From positions 47,086,671-47,150,670 of the forward strand of contig CM026395.1 of NCBI GenBank assembly GCA_014843695.1: a DNA stretch of 64,000 bases, read 5' to 3'. Of the stretch, positions 33,459 to 47,900 are shown one piece after another (position 1 is the stretch's first letter; each line of letters starts with the position of its first letter). Under the pieces are notes generated by a model, which was not told the origin of the DNA, searched no databases, and was given only the letters and a program-made list of their open reading frames with translations. The position numbers were made by a program, and so were the translations under genes. The DNA is from Archivesica marissinica (lineage: Eukaryota > Mollusca > Bivalvia > Venerida > Vesicomyidae).

Positions 33459-36400
33459 CACAACAGTATTACAGGAATAGACAAGACCATGTATAAACCA
33501 TTAATCAATGCTGGTAACAATATAAACAACAGTATTACAGGAATAGACAAGACCATGTATAAACCATTAATCAATGCTGGTAACAGTATAACAACAGTAT
33601 TACAGGAATAGACAAGACCATGTATAAACCATTAATCAATGCAGTAACAATATACACAACAGTATTACAGGAATAGACAAGACCATGTATAAACCATTAA
33701 TCAATGCTGGTAACAGTATAAACAACAGTATTACAGGAATAGACAAGACCATGTATAAACCATTAATCAATGCTGGTAACATATAAACAACAGTATTACA
33801 GGAATAGACAAGACCATGTATAAACCATTAATCAATGCTGGTAACAATATAAACAACAGTATTACAGGAATAGACAAGACCATGTATAAACCATTAATCA
33901 ATGCATGTAACAATATACACAACAGTATTACAGGAATAGACAAGACCATGTATAAACCATTAATCAATGCTGGTAACAACATAAACAACAGTATTACAGG
34001 AATAGACAAGACCATGTATAAACCATTAATCAATGCTGGTAACAACATAAACAACAGTATTACAGGAATAGACAAGACCATGTATAAACCATTAATCAAT
34101 GCATGTAACAATATACACAACAGTATTACAGGAATAGACAAGACCATGTATAAACCATTAATCAATGCATGTAACAATATACACAACAGTATTACAGGAA
34201 TAGACAAGACCATGTATAAACCATTAATCAATGCTGGTAACAGTATAAACAACAGTATTACAGGAATAGACAAGACCATGTATAAACCATTAATCAAGTT
34301 GGTAACAATAAACAACAGTATTACAGGAATAGACAAGACCATGTATAAACCATTATCAATGCGTAACATATAAACAACAGTATTACAGGAATAGACAAGA
34401 CCATGTATAAACCATTAATCAATGCATGTAACAATATACACAACAGTATTACAGGAATAGACAAGACCATGTATAAACCATTAATCAAAGTTGGTAACAG
34501 TATAAACAACAGTGTTACAGGAATAGACAAGACCATGTATAAACCATTAATCAAAGTTGTAACAGTATAAACAACAGTGTTACAGAATAGACAAGACCAT
34601 GTATAAACCATTAATCAATGTGGTAACAGTATACACATCAGTATTACAGGAATAGACAAGACCATGTATAAACCATTAATCAATGCTGGTAACAGTATAA
34701 ACAACAGTATTACAGGATAGACAAGACCATGTATAAACCATTAATCAATGCTGTAACAATAAACAACAGTATTACAGGAATAGACAAGACCATGTATAAA
34801 CCATTAATCAATGCTGGTAACAACATAAACAACAGTATTACAGGAATAGACAAGACCATGTATAAACCATTAATCAATGTTGGTAACAATATACACAACA
34901 GTATTACAGGAATAGACAAGACCATGTATAAACCATTAATCAATGTTGGTAACAACATAAACAACAGTATTACAGGAATAGACAAGACCATGTATAAACC
35001 ATTAATCAATGTTGGTAACAACATAAACAACAGTATTACAGGAATAGACAAGACCATGTATAAACCATTAATCAATGCTGGTAACAATTTAAACAACAGT
35101 ATTACAGGTATAGACAAGACCATGTATAAACCATTAATCAATGCTGGTAACAACATAAACAACAGTATTACAGGAATAGAATAGACCATGTATAAACCAT
35201 TTATCAATGCATGTAACAATATACACAACAGTATTACAGGAATAGAATAGACCATGTATAAACCATTAATCAATGCTGGTAACAATATAAACAACAGTAT
35301 TACAGGAATAGACAAGACCATGTATAAACCATTAATAAATGCTGGTAACTGTATAAACAACAGTATTACAGGAATAGACAAGACCATGTATAAACCATTA
35401 ATCAATGCTGGTAACTGTATAAACAACAGTATTACAGGAATAGACAAGACCATGTATAAACCATTAATCAATGCTGGTAACAGTATACACATCAGTATTA
35501 CAGGAATAGACAAGACCATGTATAAACCATTAATCAAAGTTGGTAACAGTATAAACAACAGTATTACAGGAATAGACAAGACCATGTATAAACCATTAAT
35601 CAATGCTGGTAACAGTATACACATCAGTATTACAGGAATAGACAAGACCATGTATAAACCATTAATCAATGTTGGTAACAGTATAAATAACAGTATTACA
35701 GGAATAGACAAGACCATGTATAAACCATTAATCAATGCTGGTAACAGTATAAACAACAGTATTACAGGAATAGACAAGACCATGTATAAACCATTAATCA
35801 ATGCTGGTAACAACATAAACAACAGTATTACAGGAATAGACAAGACCATGTATAAACCATTAATCAATGCTGGTAACAACGTAAACAACAGTATTACAGG
35901 AATAGACAAGACCATGTATAAACCATTAATCAATGCTGGTAACAGTATAAACAACAGTATTACAGGAATAGACAAGACCATGTATAAACCATTATCAAGC
36001 ATGTAACAATATACACAACAGTATTACAGGAATAGACAAGACCATGTATAAACCATTAATCAATGCTGGTAACAGTATAAACAACAGTATTACAGGAATA
36101 GACAAGACCATGTATAAACCATTAATCAATGCTGGTAACAACGTAAACAACAGTATTACAGGTATAGACAAGACCATGTATAAACCATTAATCAATGCTG
36201 GTAACAGTATAAACAACAGTATTACAGGAATAGACAAGACCATGTATAAACCATTAATCAATGCTGGTAACAGTATAAACAACAGTATTACAGGAATAGA
36301 CAAGACCATGTATAAACCATTAATCAATGCTGGTAACAGTATAAACAACAGTATTACAGGAATAGACAAGACCATGTATAAACCATTAATCAATGCTGGT

Positions 36401-39400
36401 AACAACATAAACAACAGTATTACAGGAATAGACAAGACCATGTATAAACCAGTACTCAATGCTGGTAACAACATAAACAACAGTATTACAGGAATAGACA
36501 AGACCATGTATAAACCATTAATCAAAGTTGGTAACAGTATAAACAACAGTATTACAGGAATAGACAAGACCATGTATAAACCATTAATCAATGCTAGTAA
36601 CAACATAAACAACAGTATTACAGGAATAGACAAGACCATGTATAAACCATTAATCAAAGTTGGTAACAGTATAAACAACAGTATTACAGGAATAGACAAG
36701 ACCATGTATAAACCATTAATCAATGCTGGTAACAACATAAACAACAGTATTACAGGAATAGACAAGACCATGTATAACCATTAATCAATGTTGGTAACAG
36801 TATAAACAACAGTATTACAGGAATAGACAAGACCATGTATAAACCATTAATCAATGCTGGTAACATTATAAACAACAGTATTACAGGAATAGAATAGACC
36901 ATGTATAAACCATTAATCAATACTGTAACAGTATACACAACAGTATTACAGGAATAGACAAGACCATGTATAAACCATTAATCAATACTGGTAACAGTAT
37001 ACACAACAGTATTACAGAATAGACAAGACCATGTATAAACCATTAATCAATGCTGGTAACAGTATAAACAACAGTATTACAGGAATAGACAAGACCATGT
37101 ATAAACCATTAATCAATGCTGGTAACAGTATAAACAACAGTATTACAGGAATAGACAAGACCATGTATAAACCATTAATCAATGCTGGTAACTGTATAAA
37201 CAACAGTATTACAGGACTAGACAAGACCATGTATAAACCATTAATCAATGCTGGTAACAGTATAAACAACAGTATTACAGGAATAGACAAGACCATGTAT
37301 AAACCATTAATCAATGCTGGTAACAGTATAAACAACAGTATTACAGGAATAGACAAGACCATGTATAAACCATTAATCAATGCTGGTAACAGTATAAACA
37401 ACAGTATTACAGGAATAGACAAGACCATGTATAAACCATTAATCAATGCTGGTAACAGTATACACAACAGTATTACAGGAATAGACAAGACCATGTATAA
37501 ACCATTAATCAATGCTGGTAACAGTATACACAACAGTATTACAGGAATAGACAAGACCATGTATAAACCATTAATCAATGCTGGTAACAACATAAACTAC
37601 AGTATTACAGGAATAGACAAGACCATGTATAAACCATTAATCATTGCTGGTAACAACATAAACAACAGTATTACAGGTATAGGCACGACTATGTATAAAC
37701 CATTAATCAATGTTGGTAACAGTATAAACAACAGTATTACAGGAATAGACAAGACCATGTATAAACCATTAATCAATGCTGGGAACTGTATACACAACAG
37801 TATTACAGGAATAGACAAGACCATGTATAAACCATTAATCAATGCTGGTAACAGTATACACAACAGTATTATAGGAATAGACAAGACCATGTATAAACCA
37901 TTAATCAATGCTGGTAACAGTATAAACAACAGTATTACAGGAATACACAAGACCATGTATAAACCATTAATCAATGTTGGTAACAGTATAAACAACAGTA
38001 TTACAGGAATAGACAAGACCATGTATAAACCATTACTCAATGCTGGTAACAGTATAAACAACAGTATTACAGGAATAGACAAGACCATGTATAAACCATT
38101 AATCAATGTTGGTAACAGTATAAACAACAGTATTACAGGAATAGACAAGACCATGTATAAACCATTAATCAATGCTGGTAACAACGTAAACAACAGTATT
38201 ACAGGTATAGACAAGACCATGTATAAACCATTACTCAATGCTGGTAACAGTATAAACAACAGTATACAGGAATAGACAAGACCATGTAAACCATTAATCA
38301 ATGCTGGTACAATTTAAACAACAGTATTACAGGAATAGACAAGACCATGTATAAACCATTAATCAATGCTGGTAACAGTATAAACAACAGTATTACAGGA
38401 ATAGACAAGACCATGTATAAACCATTACTCAATGCTGGTAACAGTATAAACAACAGTATTACAGGTATAGACAAGACCATGTATAAACCATTAATCAATG
38501 TTGGTAACAGTATAAACAACAGTATTACAGGAATAGACAAGACCATGTATAAACCATTAATCAATGCTGGTAACAACGTAAACAACAGTATTACAGGAAT
38601 AGACAAGACCATGTATAAACCATTAATCAATGCTGGTAACAACATAAACAACAGTATTACAGGAATAGACAAGACCATGTATAAACCATTAATCAATGTT
38701 GGTAACAGTATAAACAACAGTATTACAGGAATAGACAAGACCATGTATAAACCATTAATCAATGTTGGTAACAGTATAAACAACAGTATTACAGGAATAG
38801 ACAAGACCATGTATAAACCATTACTCAATGCTGGTAACAGTATAAACAACAGTATTACAGGAATAGAATAGACCATGTATAAACCATTAATCAATGTTGG
38901 TAACAACATAAACAACAGTATTACAGGAATAGACAAGACCATGTATAAACCATTAATCAATGTTGGTAACAACATAAACAACAGTATTACAGGAATAGAC
39001 AAGACCATGTATAAACCATTAATCAATGCTGGTAACAGTATAAACAACAGTATTACAGGAATAGACAAGACCATGTATAAACCATTAATCAATGCTGGTA
39101 ACAATTTAAACAACAGTATTACAGGAATAGACAAGACCATGTATAAACCATTAATCAATGCTGGTAACAACATAAACAACAGTATTACAGGAATAGACTA
39201 GACCATGTATAAACCATTAATCAATGTTGGTAACAACATAAACAACAGTATTACAGGAATAGACAAGACCATGTATAAACCAGTACTCAATGCTGGTAAC
39301 AGTATAAACAACAGTATTACAGGAATAGAATAGACCATGTATAAACCATTAATCAATGCTGGTAACAGTATAAACAACAGTATTACAGGAATAGACAAGA

Positions 39401-39636
39401 CCATGTATAAACCATTAATCAATACTGGTAACAGTATACACAACAGTATTACAGGAATAGACAAGACCATGTATAAACCATTAATCAATGCTGGTAACAG
39501 TATAAACAACAGTGTTACAGGCATAGGCAAGACCATGTATAAACCATTAATCAATGTGGTAACAATATACACAACCGTATTACAGGAATAGGCAATACCA
39601 TGTATAAACCATTAATCAATGCTGGTAGCAACATAA
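33459..39636. repeat. 66-bp satellite array, about 93 copies, open on both strands
   Basis: Each unit contains 'gaatagacaagaccatgtat', 'aaaccattaatcaatgctgg' and 'taacagtataaacaacagta'. Because 66 is divisible by 3 and neither strand has a stop in one frame, long open frames appear: plus 37031-38275 (22-residue period MYKPLINAGNSINNSITGID...) and minus 34710-36002 (hydrophobic, GLYMVLSIPVILLFILL...). Indels break these every few hundred bp, and variants change amino acids as often as not (GCT/GTT, AGT/AAC/AAT, ATA/GTA). I regard the array as non-coding satellite. Confidence 0.97.
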
Positions 39637-40268
39637 AGAACATGGAGTGTCTTATTTTCGTTTTTATTTTCGTCATCTTCAGAATGTGGCATATTTTGAA
39701 ATACTACAGAACACGATATAATAGCATTCTATTAGGTAACGGGAATCAGTGATATAAAGGGAGGTAATAAGTCATGCATATTTTGGAAATTTTTATTATG
39801 TCTGATGAAACCATACACATGAGGCTGTCAGCTGCTCTAGAAATGACGTTTATTGTACGGGTGCAATTCATTAGTTTAATTAAATTATATGTTCATGATA
39901 TGCCCTCCTTGAAACATGTACGTCATCACTGCTAGTACATTGTCTGTGCTGTAACACCCGTGTTTATAACATGGTACCTCGGCGTGTACATGTACACAGA
40001 TACTCATAGTTCAAATTTAGAATGGGCCCTAATGCAGCTGGTTAATAATATACTAATGTACGTGTATATACATCTTTCACCGGTTCAGTGTCTATCAGAT
40101 AATTACTCCGACATCATCATCATAGTTATCATTGTCATCTTCATTTTCAAAGTCCGTAAATGTATCACCTCTTTTCGTATAGATTCAAACATATAGAGTT
40201 TCACATATCTTCTCAGAAAAGTCCATTTTCAAAGCAAGAGCACATTTATGCCTTGTACTCTCTTGCAC
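39637..40268. other. Gene-free stretch after the 66-bp satellite
   Basis: No domain or named repeat; the open frame 39960-40196 is not convincing. Short 'aagggaggtaataa' near 39759 echoes the M2 end. Confidence 0.5.
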
Positions 40269-40641
40269 AATGAGATACATCTCTAATGTTGTATTACCTC
40301 CCTTGGCAGATAAAGTCTGGTTTATTCCAAAATGTGAATATGTCCTTTTAGTTAGAATCCTTTGTTCTTACTGTCGTTCCATAACCAGATGTTGCGGTAT
40401 GATAAATGTGATTATATCCAAATCGTGTTAATTATCTGAAAACATTCTTTTAGAAATATATACCCATTGCATATACTTTATCAGAGCTATAGTAATTTAA
40501 TAATAATAAGAAGCGATAGTGGAATAAAACTGCTAGCATATTGTGCAAAGGAAACAACGATAAAAACAGAGGAAACACTTAATGGGAGCTATCTACTTTT
40601 AGAGAGTATGCAGGGGCAATAACTGACCGATGTATTTCATT
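40269..40641. mobile_element. MITE family M2, complete copy
   Basis: Terminal inverted repeats 'aatgagatacatc' and, complemented, 'aatgaaatacatc'. It shares 'attacctcccttggcagata', 'ccataaccagatgtt', 'gtgcaaaggaaac' and 'aggggcaataactga' with the other two copies. The minus-strand open frame 40579-40851 overlaps its end and is not conserved. Confidence 0.75.
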
Positions 40642-41164
40642 ACATGATAAGAAGTTAGGTTTTGGGGCAGGATCTCCATCCATACAGTCTACAATAAGAT
40701 GTCCAGCATCACCCATATACTCTAATGCCCCACCACGGTTGACCTGTGTAGCAATTTCTGGACATGTGTCAAGTCTTATCCTCCATAGTGTGTGGGGTGG
40801 TTTTAATTTGTGTTGTTTGCGTACACTGATATAAATAGGCTGCGATGTCATCGGTTTTTAGTTTAATCATACTTTATTGCAAATCAATAGTAGGCTACAT
40901 AAAATATTTTTTATGTCATACACATAAAGATACAATAGATAACATGAAAATACAAATGGTGTGGGCCAAAAGTGTTACCAACATTAGACAACGGCCAGCA
41001 CCAGAAAGTCAATCTAGCGTTTGATTTAATTAATGACTGAGTTTCTTTCCTGAAAAGAGTACGCAGCATAGAATGTAAATAAAAAATCACTTAAAGGATT
41101 AGACAGAAAGACAGAAAGGACATACTTATAAAAGAAACGAAGACAAAAAAAGTTTCTTTGATAC

Positions 41165-41476
41165 ATGTATCTCACGATTCTACCTGTTGTATCTCACTAT
41201 TCCACATCACGCCAAGACCCGAAGATTCCCGTCTCACAAGTAAATAACGTACCTTTAATTCAAGAGGAAAACGATGCGAATTTTTTATGTAAGTTTGCAC
41301 TTCCAAAAATAAAGTTTTGTTCTCCTCATTTGTTAACGACTCTATACCGTGAAGTAATTTTATTGAACTTAGTGGATGAAATCTACGAGTATTTACGAAA
41401 AGTGGATGACGTTCAATTCTATATTAATACATTTGAAGAAATAATGTTTCGCATCTCCAATGCCTTGATTGCATAA
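41165..41476 (+). CDS. Unrecognised ORF upstream of TMEM231
   Basis: 103 codons, with an amphipathic C-terminal half ('LVDEIYEYLRKVDDVQFYIN', 'TFEEIMFRISNALIA') that reads like real protein more than most frames here. No domain is recognised. It lies 361 bp before the TMEM231 start on the same strand and could be an unrelated exon or chance. Confidence 0.2.
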   Translation: MYLTILPVVSHYSTSRQDPKIPVSQVNNVPLIQEENDANFLCKFALPKIKFCSPHLLTTLYREVILLNLVDEIYEYLRKVDDVQFYINTFEEIMFRISNALIA

Positions 41477-41809
41477 CATACACATAATGGAGAGTCCCGC
41501 AAATGGTTAAAGAAAAGAACACTGTTTAAGGTGCTGCATCGATACGAGATTGCATTACAGTATAGTATCGTTCCCCAGTTGAATTAATAAGATGGAACCC
41601 CGGAAACATTGAACATTCTGTCATCGGTAATGTTAATAAAATGATAGACCGCATATTCCATATCCATATTCGCATATTAATTCACACAGAGCATAGCACA
41701 TGTGGGCTAAAATAGAAAGCTTGTCAGGATCTCCGCTAACATAATATAAAATAAATATAATTATTGGTTTCAGACCTGATGTGCCGCATTTGTTTCAATC
41801 TGTCGTACT

Positions 41810-41824
41810 ATAACCGGAAGTAAC
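41810..41824 (+). promoter_or_regulatory. X-box-like RFX site overlapping an ETS motif
   Basis: 'ataaccggaagtaac' fits the X-box GTNRCC-N(0-3)-RGYAAC except for the first base. The inner 'ccggaagt' is an ETS core. It ends 12 bp before the TMEM231 ATG. Ciliary genes are widely controlled by RFX factors through such sites, so the position is meaningful, but occupancy is inferred. Confidence 0.45.
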
Positions 41825-41836
41825 ATTTGTTTAGAA

Positions 41837-41975
41837 ATGGCGGTCTACGAAGTATTTTCACACCCAGAGTTGCGAACATATCGTACTCACATTTGTTCTA
41901 AAGCATCCATATTACTAGTAATAATCTTAACTCTCACATTTATACCTCCTCTATTAGTTGTATACAGAAGTTATG
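41837..41975 (+). CDS. TMEM231: TMEM231 exon 1
   Basis: 46 codons plus one base, from ATG (context 'tagaaatggc') to donor TTATG|GTAAGT. It encodes the N-terminal cytosolic segment and first transmembrane helix ('SILLVIILTLTFIPPLLVVY'). Too short to stand out as an open frame; recognised from its family-typical start. Confidence 0.95.
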
Positions 41976-44900
41976 GTAAGTAGTCCTTACTTAATTCATA
42001 AACAGTGTTGAAAGTTAAAATCATGTTCAATCTTGTAGATATACATAGTGAATATGGTGGGTGGGGTAAATACAATACATCTACATAATACTCTCATACT
42101 GAAAATGACTAGGAGGCCCTTACCATTGAATATCACCAGGGTACGCGCATGGTATTATCTATAAGGCCAAATCCAATAGATTTCACGTTTGCACAAACCG
42201 AACCTTTCAAAACATCATTTTAACATGTGAACGGAGAAACTCTGATTACACCAAGAGGGTGTTATAGAAGTTCCAGTTAGACGACATGCGACCATCATCA
42301 CGAATGTAAACATTTCAATTAGGTTTTTTTTTGATCGGCAAATAAAATGTTTTAAACCAATCCTATATGTGTATCTTTTCTGCTGTCTGATTAGCATAAC
42401 TAGTCCTATTAGCATAGTTGTTAGCACGCTCGTTTCTCACCAATGCAACCCATGTTACATCCTCAGACCAGGATGTATGTGAGTTGGTACAATGGTTGTC
42501 ATCTTGGATAATTGAGTTTATTCCGAGTACTCCGGTTTCTTCCCACACGAATGACCACATGTACACCTATATAGATGAGAGTGATTAATATAAGTTGTTA
42601 AAGCTTGTTTCGCAATCGTTGTGAAATAAATAAAGTTTATGCTAATGTTATCTTTTTTGTTTGTCTTTGTTTGTCTTCAATCAGTATACAAGATCTCATT
42701 AATTTCCTCAATCTAAACCGTTAAGCAAACACCAGACTGTATGGCACCATCCTTTGTAGCAATGCGAATAGGGCAGCGGTTTGGGCAGGCAAAGCGATTC
42801 CAAAATGTATGTAAAAACTACGTGCTTTTTTGACAATGGATAAATATTTCCCGCGGCACATATTTTTGGAGTGGCCAAGTTCGGGCAAACACTATCATCT
42901 AACTCTGGCCGAATGCATTTATTTTGTCACGGCCATTTGGGGGCGGAGATGTGTGCATGTGTCATACAAATGTTGACATTTGTCTTGTTTTATCTGTAGT
43001 CTGATATGTATTCTGTCTATTGTAGTAACTCCTTACAGGTATATATATTATATATACATTGTATATGTGTATTGTAAATGCAGTTACAATAGTTTTGCGA
43101 TAAACCATGATGTACATTGAATATATGCTCCTTGAACATTTTATAACATTACATAATTATGTATGTTAGTTGTGTAATACACCATTCTTTAATTGACGAG
43201 TACATAATTATGTATGCTAGTTATGTAATACACCATTCTTTAATTGACGAGTACATAATTATGTATGCTAGTTATGTAATACACCATTCTTTAATTGGGC
43301 ATGTGGTTACAATGTAGAAACCCTGATCGGTGTATGTTTGTCAGTTGTGTACAGCACCATTATTCAATTAATATAAAATTCTATTTCAGGATTTTGGATG
43401 AAGACGGGTACTTATCTTGAATACCCTGAGATACATTTTAAGAACGAGCTACTGATGGTTGCCGAGTTAGAGGGAGACAGTAGCTATGTAACATACAGTA
43501 CATTCCAGACGTACAACACTCTGGAGCAAGATCATCTCAGGATCCCTGTCATAACAGTAATTATTATAGCACTACTCTAGCAGGGCCTCCCCTAGATACA
43601 AGTATAGCACTACTCTAGCAGGGCCTCCCCTAGATACAAGTATAGCACTACTCTAGCAGGGCCTCCCCTAGATACAAGTATAGCACTACTCTAGCAGGGC
43701 CTCCCCTAGATACAAGTATAGCACTACTCTAGCAGGGCCTCCCCTAGATACAAGTATAGCACTACTCTAGCAGGGCCTCCCCTAGATACAAGTATAGCAC
43801 TACTCTAGCAGGGCCTCCCCTAGATACAAGTATAGCACTACTCTAGCATGGCCTCCCCTAGATACAAGTATAGCACTACTCTAGCATGGCCTCCCCTAGA
43901 TACAAGTATAGCACTACTCTAGCAGGGCCTCCCCTAGATACAAGTATAGCACTACTCTAGCAGGGCCTCCCCTAGATACAAGTATAGCACTACTCTAGCA
44001 GGGCCTCCCCTAGATACAAGTATAGCACTACTCTAGCAGGGCCTCCCCTAGATACAAGTATAGCACTACTCTAGCAGGGCCTCCCCTAGATACAAGTATA
44101 GCACTACTCTAGCAGGGCCTCCCCTAGATACAAGTATAGCACTACTCTAGCAGGGCCTCCCCTAGATACAAGTATAGCACTACTCTAGCAGGGCCTCCCC
44201 TAGATACAAGTATAGCACTACTCTAGCAGGGTCCTCCCCTAGATACAAGTATAGCACTACTCTAGCAGGGCCTCCCCTAGATACAAGTATAGCACTACTC
44301 TAGCAGGGCCTCCCCTAGATACAAGTATAGCACTACTCTAGCAGGGCCTCCCCTAGATACAAGTATAGCACTACTCTAGCAGGGCCTCCCCTAGATACAA
44401 GTATAGCACTACTCTAGCAGGGCCTCCCCTAGATACAAGTATAGCACTACTCTAGCAGGGCCTCCCCTAGATACAAGTATAGCACTACTCTAGCAGGGCC
44501 TCCCCTAGATACAAGTATAGCACTACTCTAGCAGGGCCTCCCCTAGATACAAGTATAGCACTACTCTAGCAGGGCCTCCCCTAGATACAAGTATAGCACT
44601 ACTCTAGCAGGGCCTCCCCTAGATACAAGTATAGCACTACTCTAGCAGGGCCTCCCCTAGATACAAGTATAGCACTACTCTAGCAGGGCCTCCCCCCTAG
44701 ATACAAGTATAGCACTACTCTAGCAGGGCCTCCCTTAGATACAAGTATAGCACTACTCTAGCAAGTCCTCCCCTAGATACAAGTATAGCACTACTCTAGC
44801 AGGGCCTCCCCTAGATACAAGTATAGCACTACTCTAGCAGGGCCTCCCCTAGATACAAGTATAGCACTACTCTAGCAGGGCCTCCCCTAGATACAAGTAT

Positions 44901-47900
44901 AGCACTACTCTAGCAGGGCCTCCCCTAGATACAAGTATAGCACTACTCTAGCAGGGCCTCCCCTAGATACAAGTATAGCACTACTCTAGCAGGGCCTCCC
45001 CCCCCTAGATACAAGTATAGCACTACTCTAGCAGGGCCTCCCTTAGATACAAGTATAGCACTACTCTAGCAGGGCCTCCCCTAGATACAAGTATAGCACT
45101 ACTCTAGCAGGGCCTCCCCTAGATACAAGTATAGCACTACTCTAGCAGGGCCTCCCCTAGATACAAGTATAGCACTACTCTAGCAGGGCCTCCCCTAGAT
45201 ACAAGTATAGCACTACTCTAGCAGGGCCTCCCCTAGATACAAGTATAGCACTACTCTAGCAGGGCCTCCCCTAGATACAAGTATAGCACTACTCTAGCAG
45301 GGCCTCCCCTAGATACAAGTATAGCACTACTCTAGCAGGGCCTCCCCTAGATACAAGTATAGCACTACTCTAGCAGGGCCTCCCCTAGATACAAGTATAG
45401 CACTACTCTAGCAGGGCCTCCCCTAGATACAAGTATAGCACTACTCTAGCATGGCCTCCCCTAGATACAAGTATAGCACTACTCTAGCATGGCCTCCCCT
45501 AGATACAAGTATAGCACTACTCTAGCAGGGCCTCCCCTAGATACAAGTATAGCACTACTCTAGCAGGGCCTCCCCTAGATACAAGTATAGCACTACTCTA
45601 GCAGGGCCTGGCCTCCCCTAGATACAAGTATAGCACTACTCTAGCATGGCCTCCCCTAGATACAAGTATAGCACTACTCTAGCATGGCCTCCCCTAGATA
45701 CAAGTATAGCACTACTCTAGCAGGGCCTCCCTTAGATACAAGTATAGCACTACTCTAGCAAGGCCTCCCCTAGATACAAGTATAGCACTACTCTAGCAGG
45801 GCCTCCCCTAGATACAAGTATAGCACTACTCTAGCATGGCCTCCCCTAGATACAAGTATAGCACTACTCTAGCAGGGCCTCCCTTAGATACAAGTATAGC
45901 ACTACTCTAGCAGGGCCTCCCTAGATACAAGTATAGCACTACTCTAGCAGGGCCTCCTAGATACAGTATAGCTACTCTAGCAGGGCCTCCCCTAGATACA
46001 GTATAGCACTACTCTAGCAGGGCCTCCCAGATACAAGTATAGCACTACTCTAGCAGGGCCTCCCCTAGATACAAGTATAGCACTACTCTAGCAGGGCCTC
46101 CCCTAGATACAAGTATAGCACTACTCTAGCAGGGCCTCCCCTAGATACAAGTATAGCACTACTCTAGCAGGGCCTCCCCTAGATACAAGTATAGCACTAC
46201 TCTAGCAGGGCCTCCCCTAGATACAAGTATAGCACTACTCTAGCAGGGCCTCCCCTAGATACAAGTATAGCACTACTCTAGCAGGGCCTCCCCTAGATAC
46301 AAGTATAGCACTACTCTAGCAGGGCCTCCCCTAGATACAAGTATAGCACTACTCTAGCATGGCCTCCCCTAGATACAAGTATAGCACTACTCTAGCAGGG
46401 CCTCCCCTAGATACAAGTATAGCACTACTCTAGCAGGGCCTCCCCTAGATACAAGTATAGCACTACTCTAGCATGGCCTCCCCAAGATACAAGTATAGCA
46501 CTACTCTAGCATGGCCTCCCCTAGATACAAGTATAGCACTACTCTAGCAGGGCCTCCCTTAGATACAAGTATAGCACTACTCTAGCAAGTCCTCCCCTAG
46601 ATACAAGTATAGCACTACTCTAGCAGGGCCTCCCCTAGATACAAGTATAGCACTACTCTAGCAGGGCCTGGCCTCCCCTAGATGCAAGTATAGCACAACT
46701 CTAGCAGGGCCTCCCCTAGATACAAGTATAGCACTACTCTAGCATGGCCTCCCCTAGATACAAGTATAGCACTACTCCAGCAGGGCCTCCCTTAGATACA
46801 AGTATAGCACTACTCTAGCAGGGCCTCCCCTAGATACAAGTATAGCACTACTCTAGCAGGGCCTCCCCTAGATACAAGTATAGCACTACTCTAGCAGGGC
46901 CTCCCCTAGATACAAGTATAGCACTACTCTAGCAGGGCCTCCCCTAGATACAAGTATAGCACTACTCTAGCAGGGCCTCCCCTAGATACAAGTATAGCAC
47001 TACTCTAGCAGGGCCTCCCCTAGATACAAGTATAGCACTACTCTAGCAGGGCCTCCCCTAGATACAAGTATAGCACTACTCTAGCAGGGCCTCCCCTAGA
47101 TACAAGTATAGCACTACTCTAGCAGGGCCTTCCCTAGATACAAGTATAGCACTACTCTAGCAGGGCCTTCCCTAGATACAAGTATAGCACTACTCTAGCA
47201 GGGCCTCCCCTAGATACAAGTATAGCACTACTCTAGCAGGGCCTCCCCTAGATACAAGTATAGCACTACTCTAGCAGGGCCTCCCCTAGATACAAGTATA
47301 GCACTACTCTAGCAGGGCCTCCCCTAGATACAAGTATAGCACTACTCTAGCAGGGCCTCCCCTAGATACAATGAGCACTACTCTATCAGGGCCTCCACTA
47401 GGTACAAATGGAGCACTACTCTATCAGGGCCTTCACTAGGTACAATAGCACTCTCTACAGGCCTCATAGTACAAATGGAGCACTACTCTATCAGGGCCTC
47501 CCCTAGGTACAAATGGAGCACTACTCTATCAGGCCTTCACTAGGTACAATGGAGCACTACTCTATCAGGGCCTTCACTAGGTACAAATGGAGCACTGCTC
47601 TATCAAGGCCTTCATTAGGTACAAATGGAGCACTACTCTATCAGGGCCTCCCCTAGGTACAAATGGAGCACTACTCTATCAGGGCCTCCTCTAGGTACAA
47701 ATGGAGCACTACTCTATCAGGGCCTTCACTAGATACAAATGGAGCACTACTCTATCGGAGCATCCTCTAGGTACAAATGGAGCACTACTCTATCGGAGCA
47801 TCCTCTAGGTACAAATGGAGCACTACTCTATCGGAGCATCCTCTAGGTACAAATGGAGCACTACTCTATCAGAGCATCCACTGGGTACAAATGGAGCACT

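Noticed and set aside
33459..39636. Long open frames on both strands as real repeat-protein genes
   Set aside because: They follow automatically from a stop-free 66-bp unit; indels break them repeatedly, variants are not biased to silent sites, and no start, signal or splice context is shared.
40579..40851. 90-codon minus-strand frame as a gene
   Set aside because: Part of it lies in an M2 MITE and the rest is not shared or recognisable.
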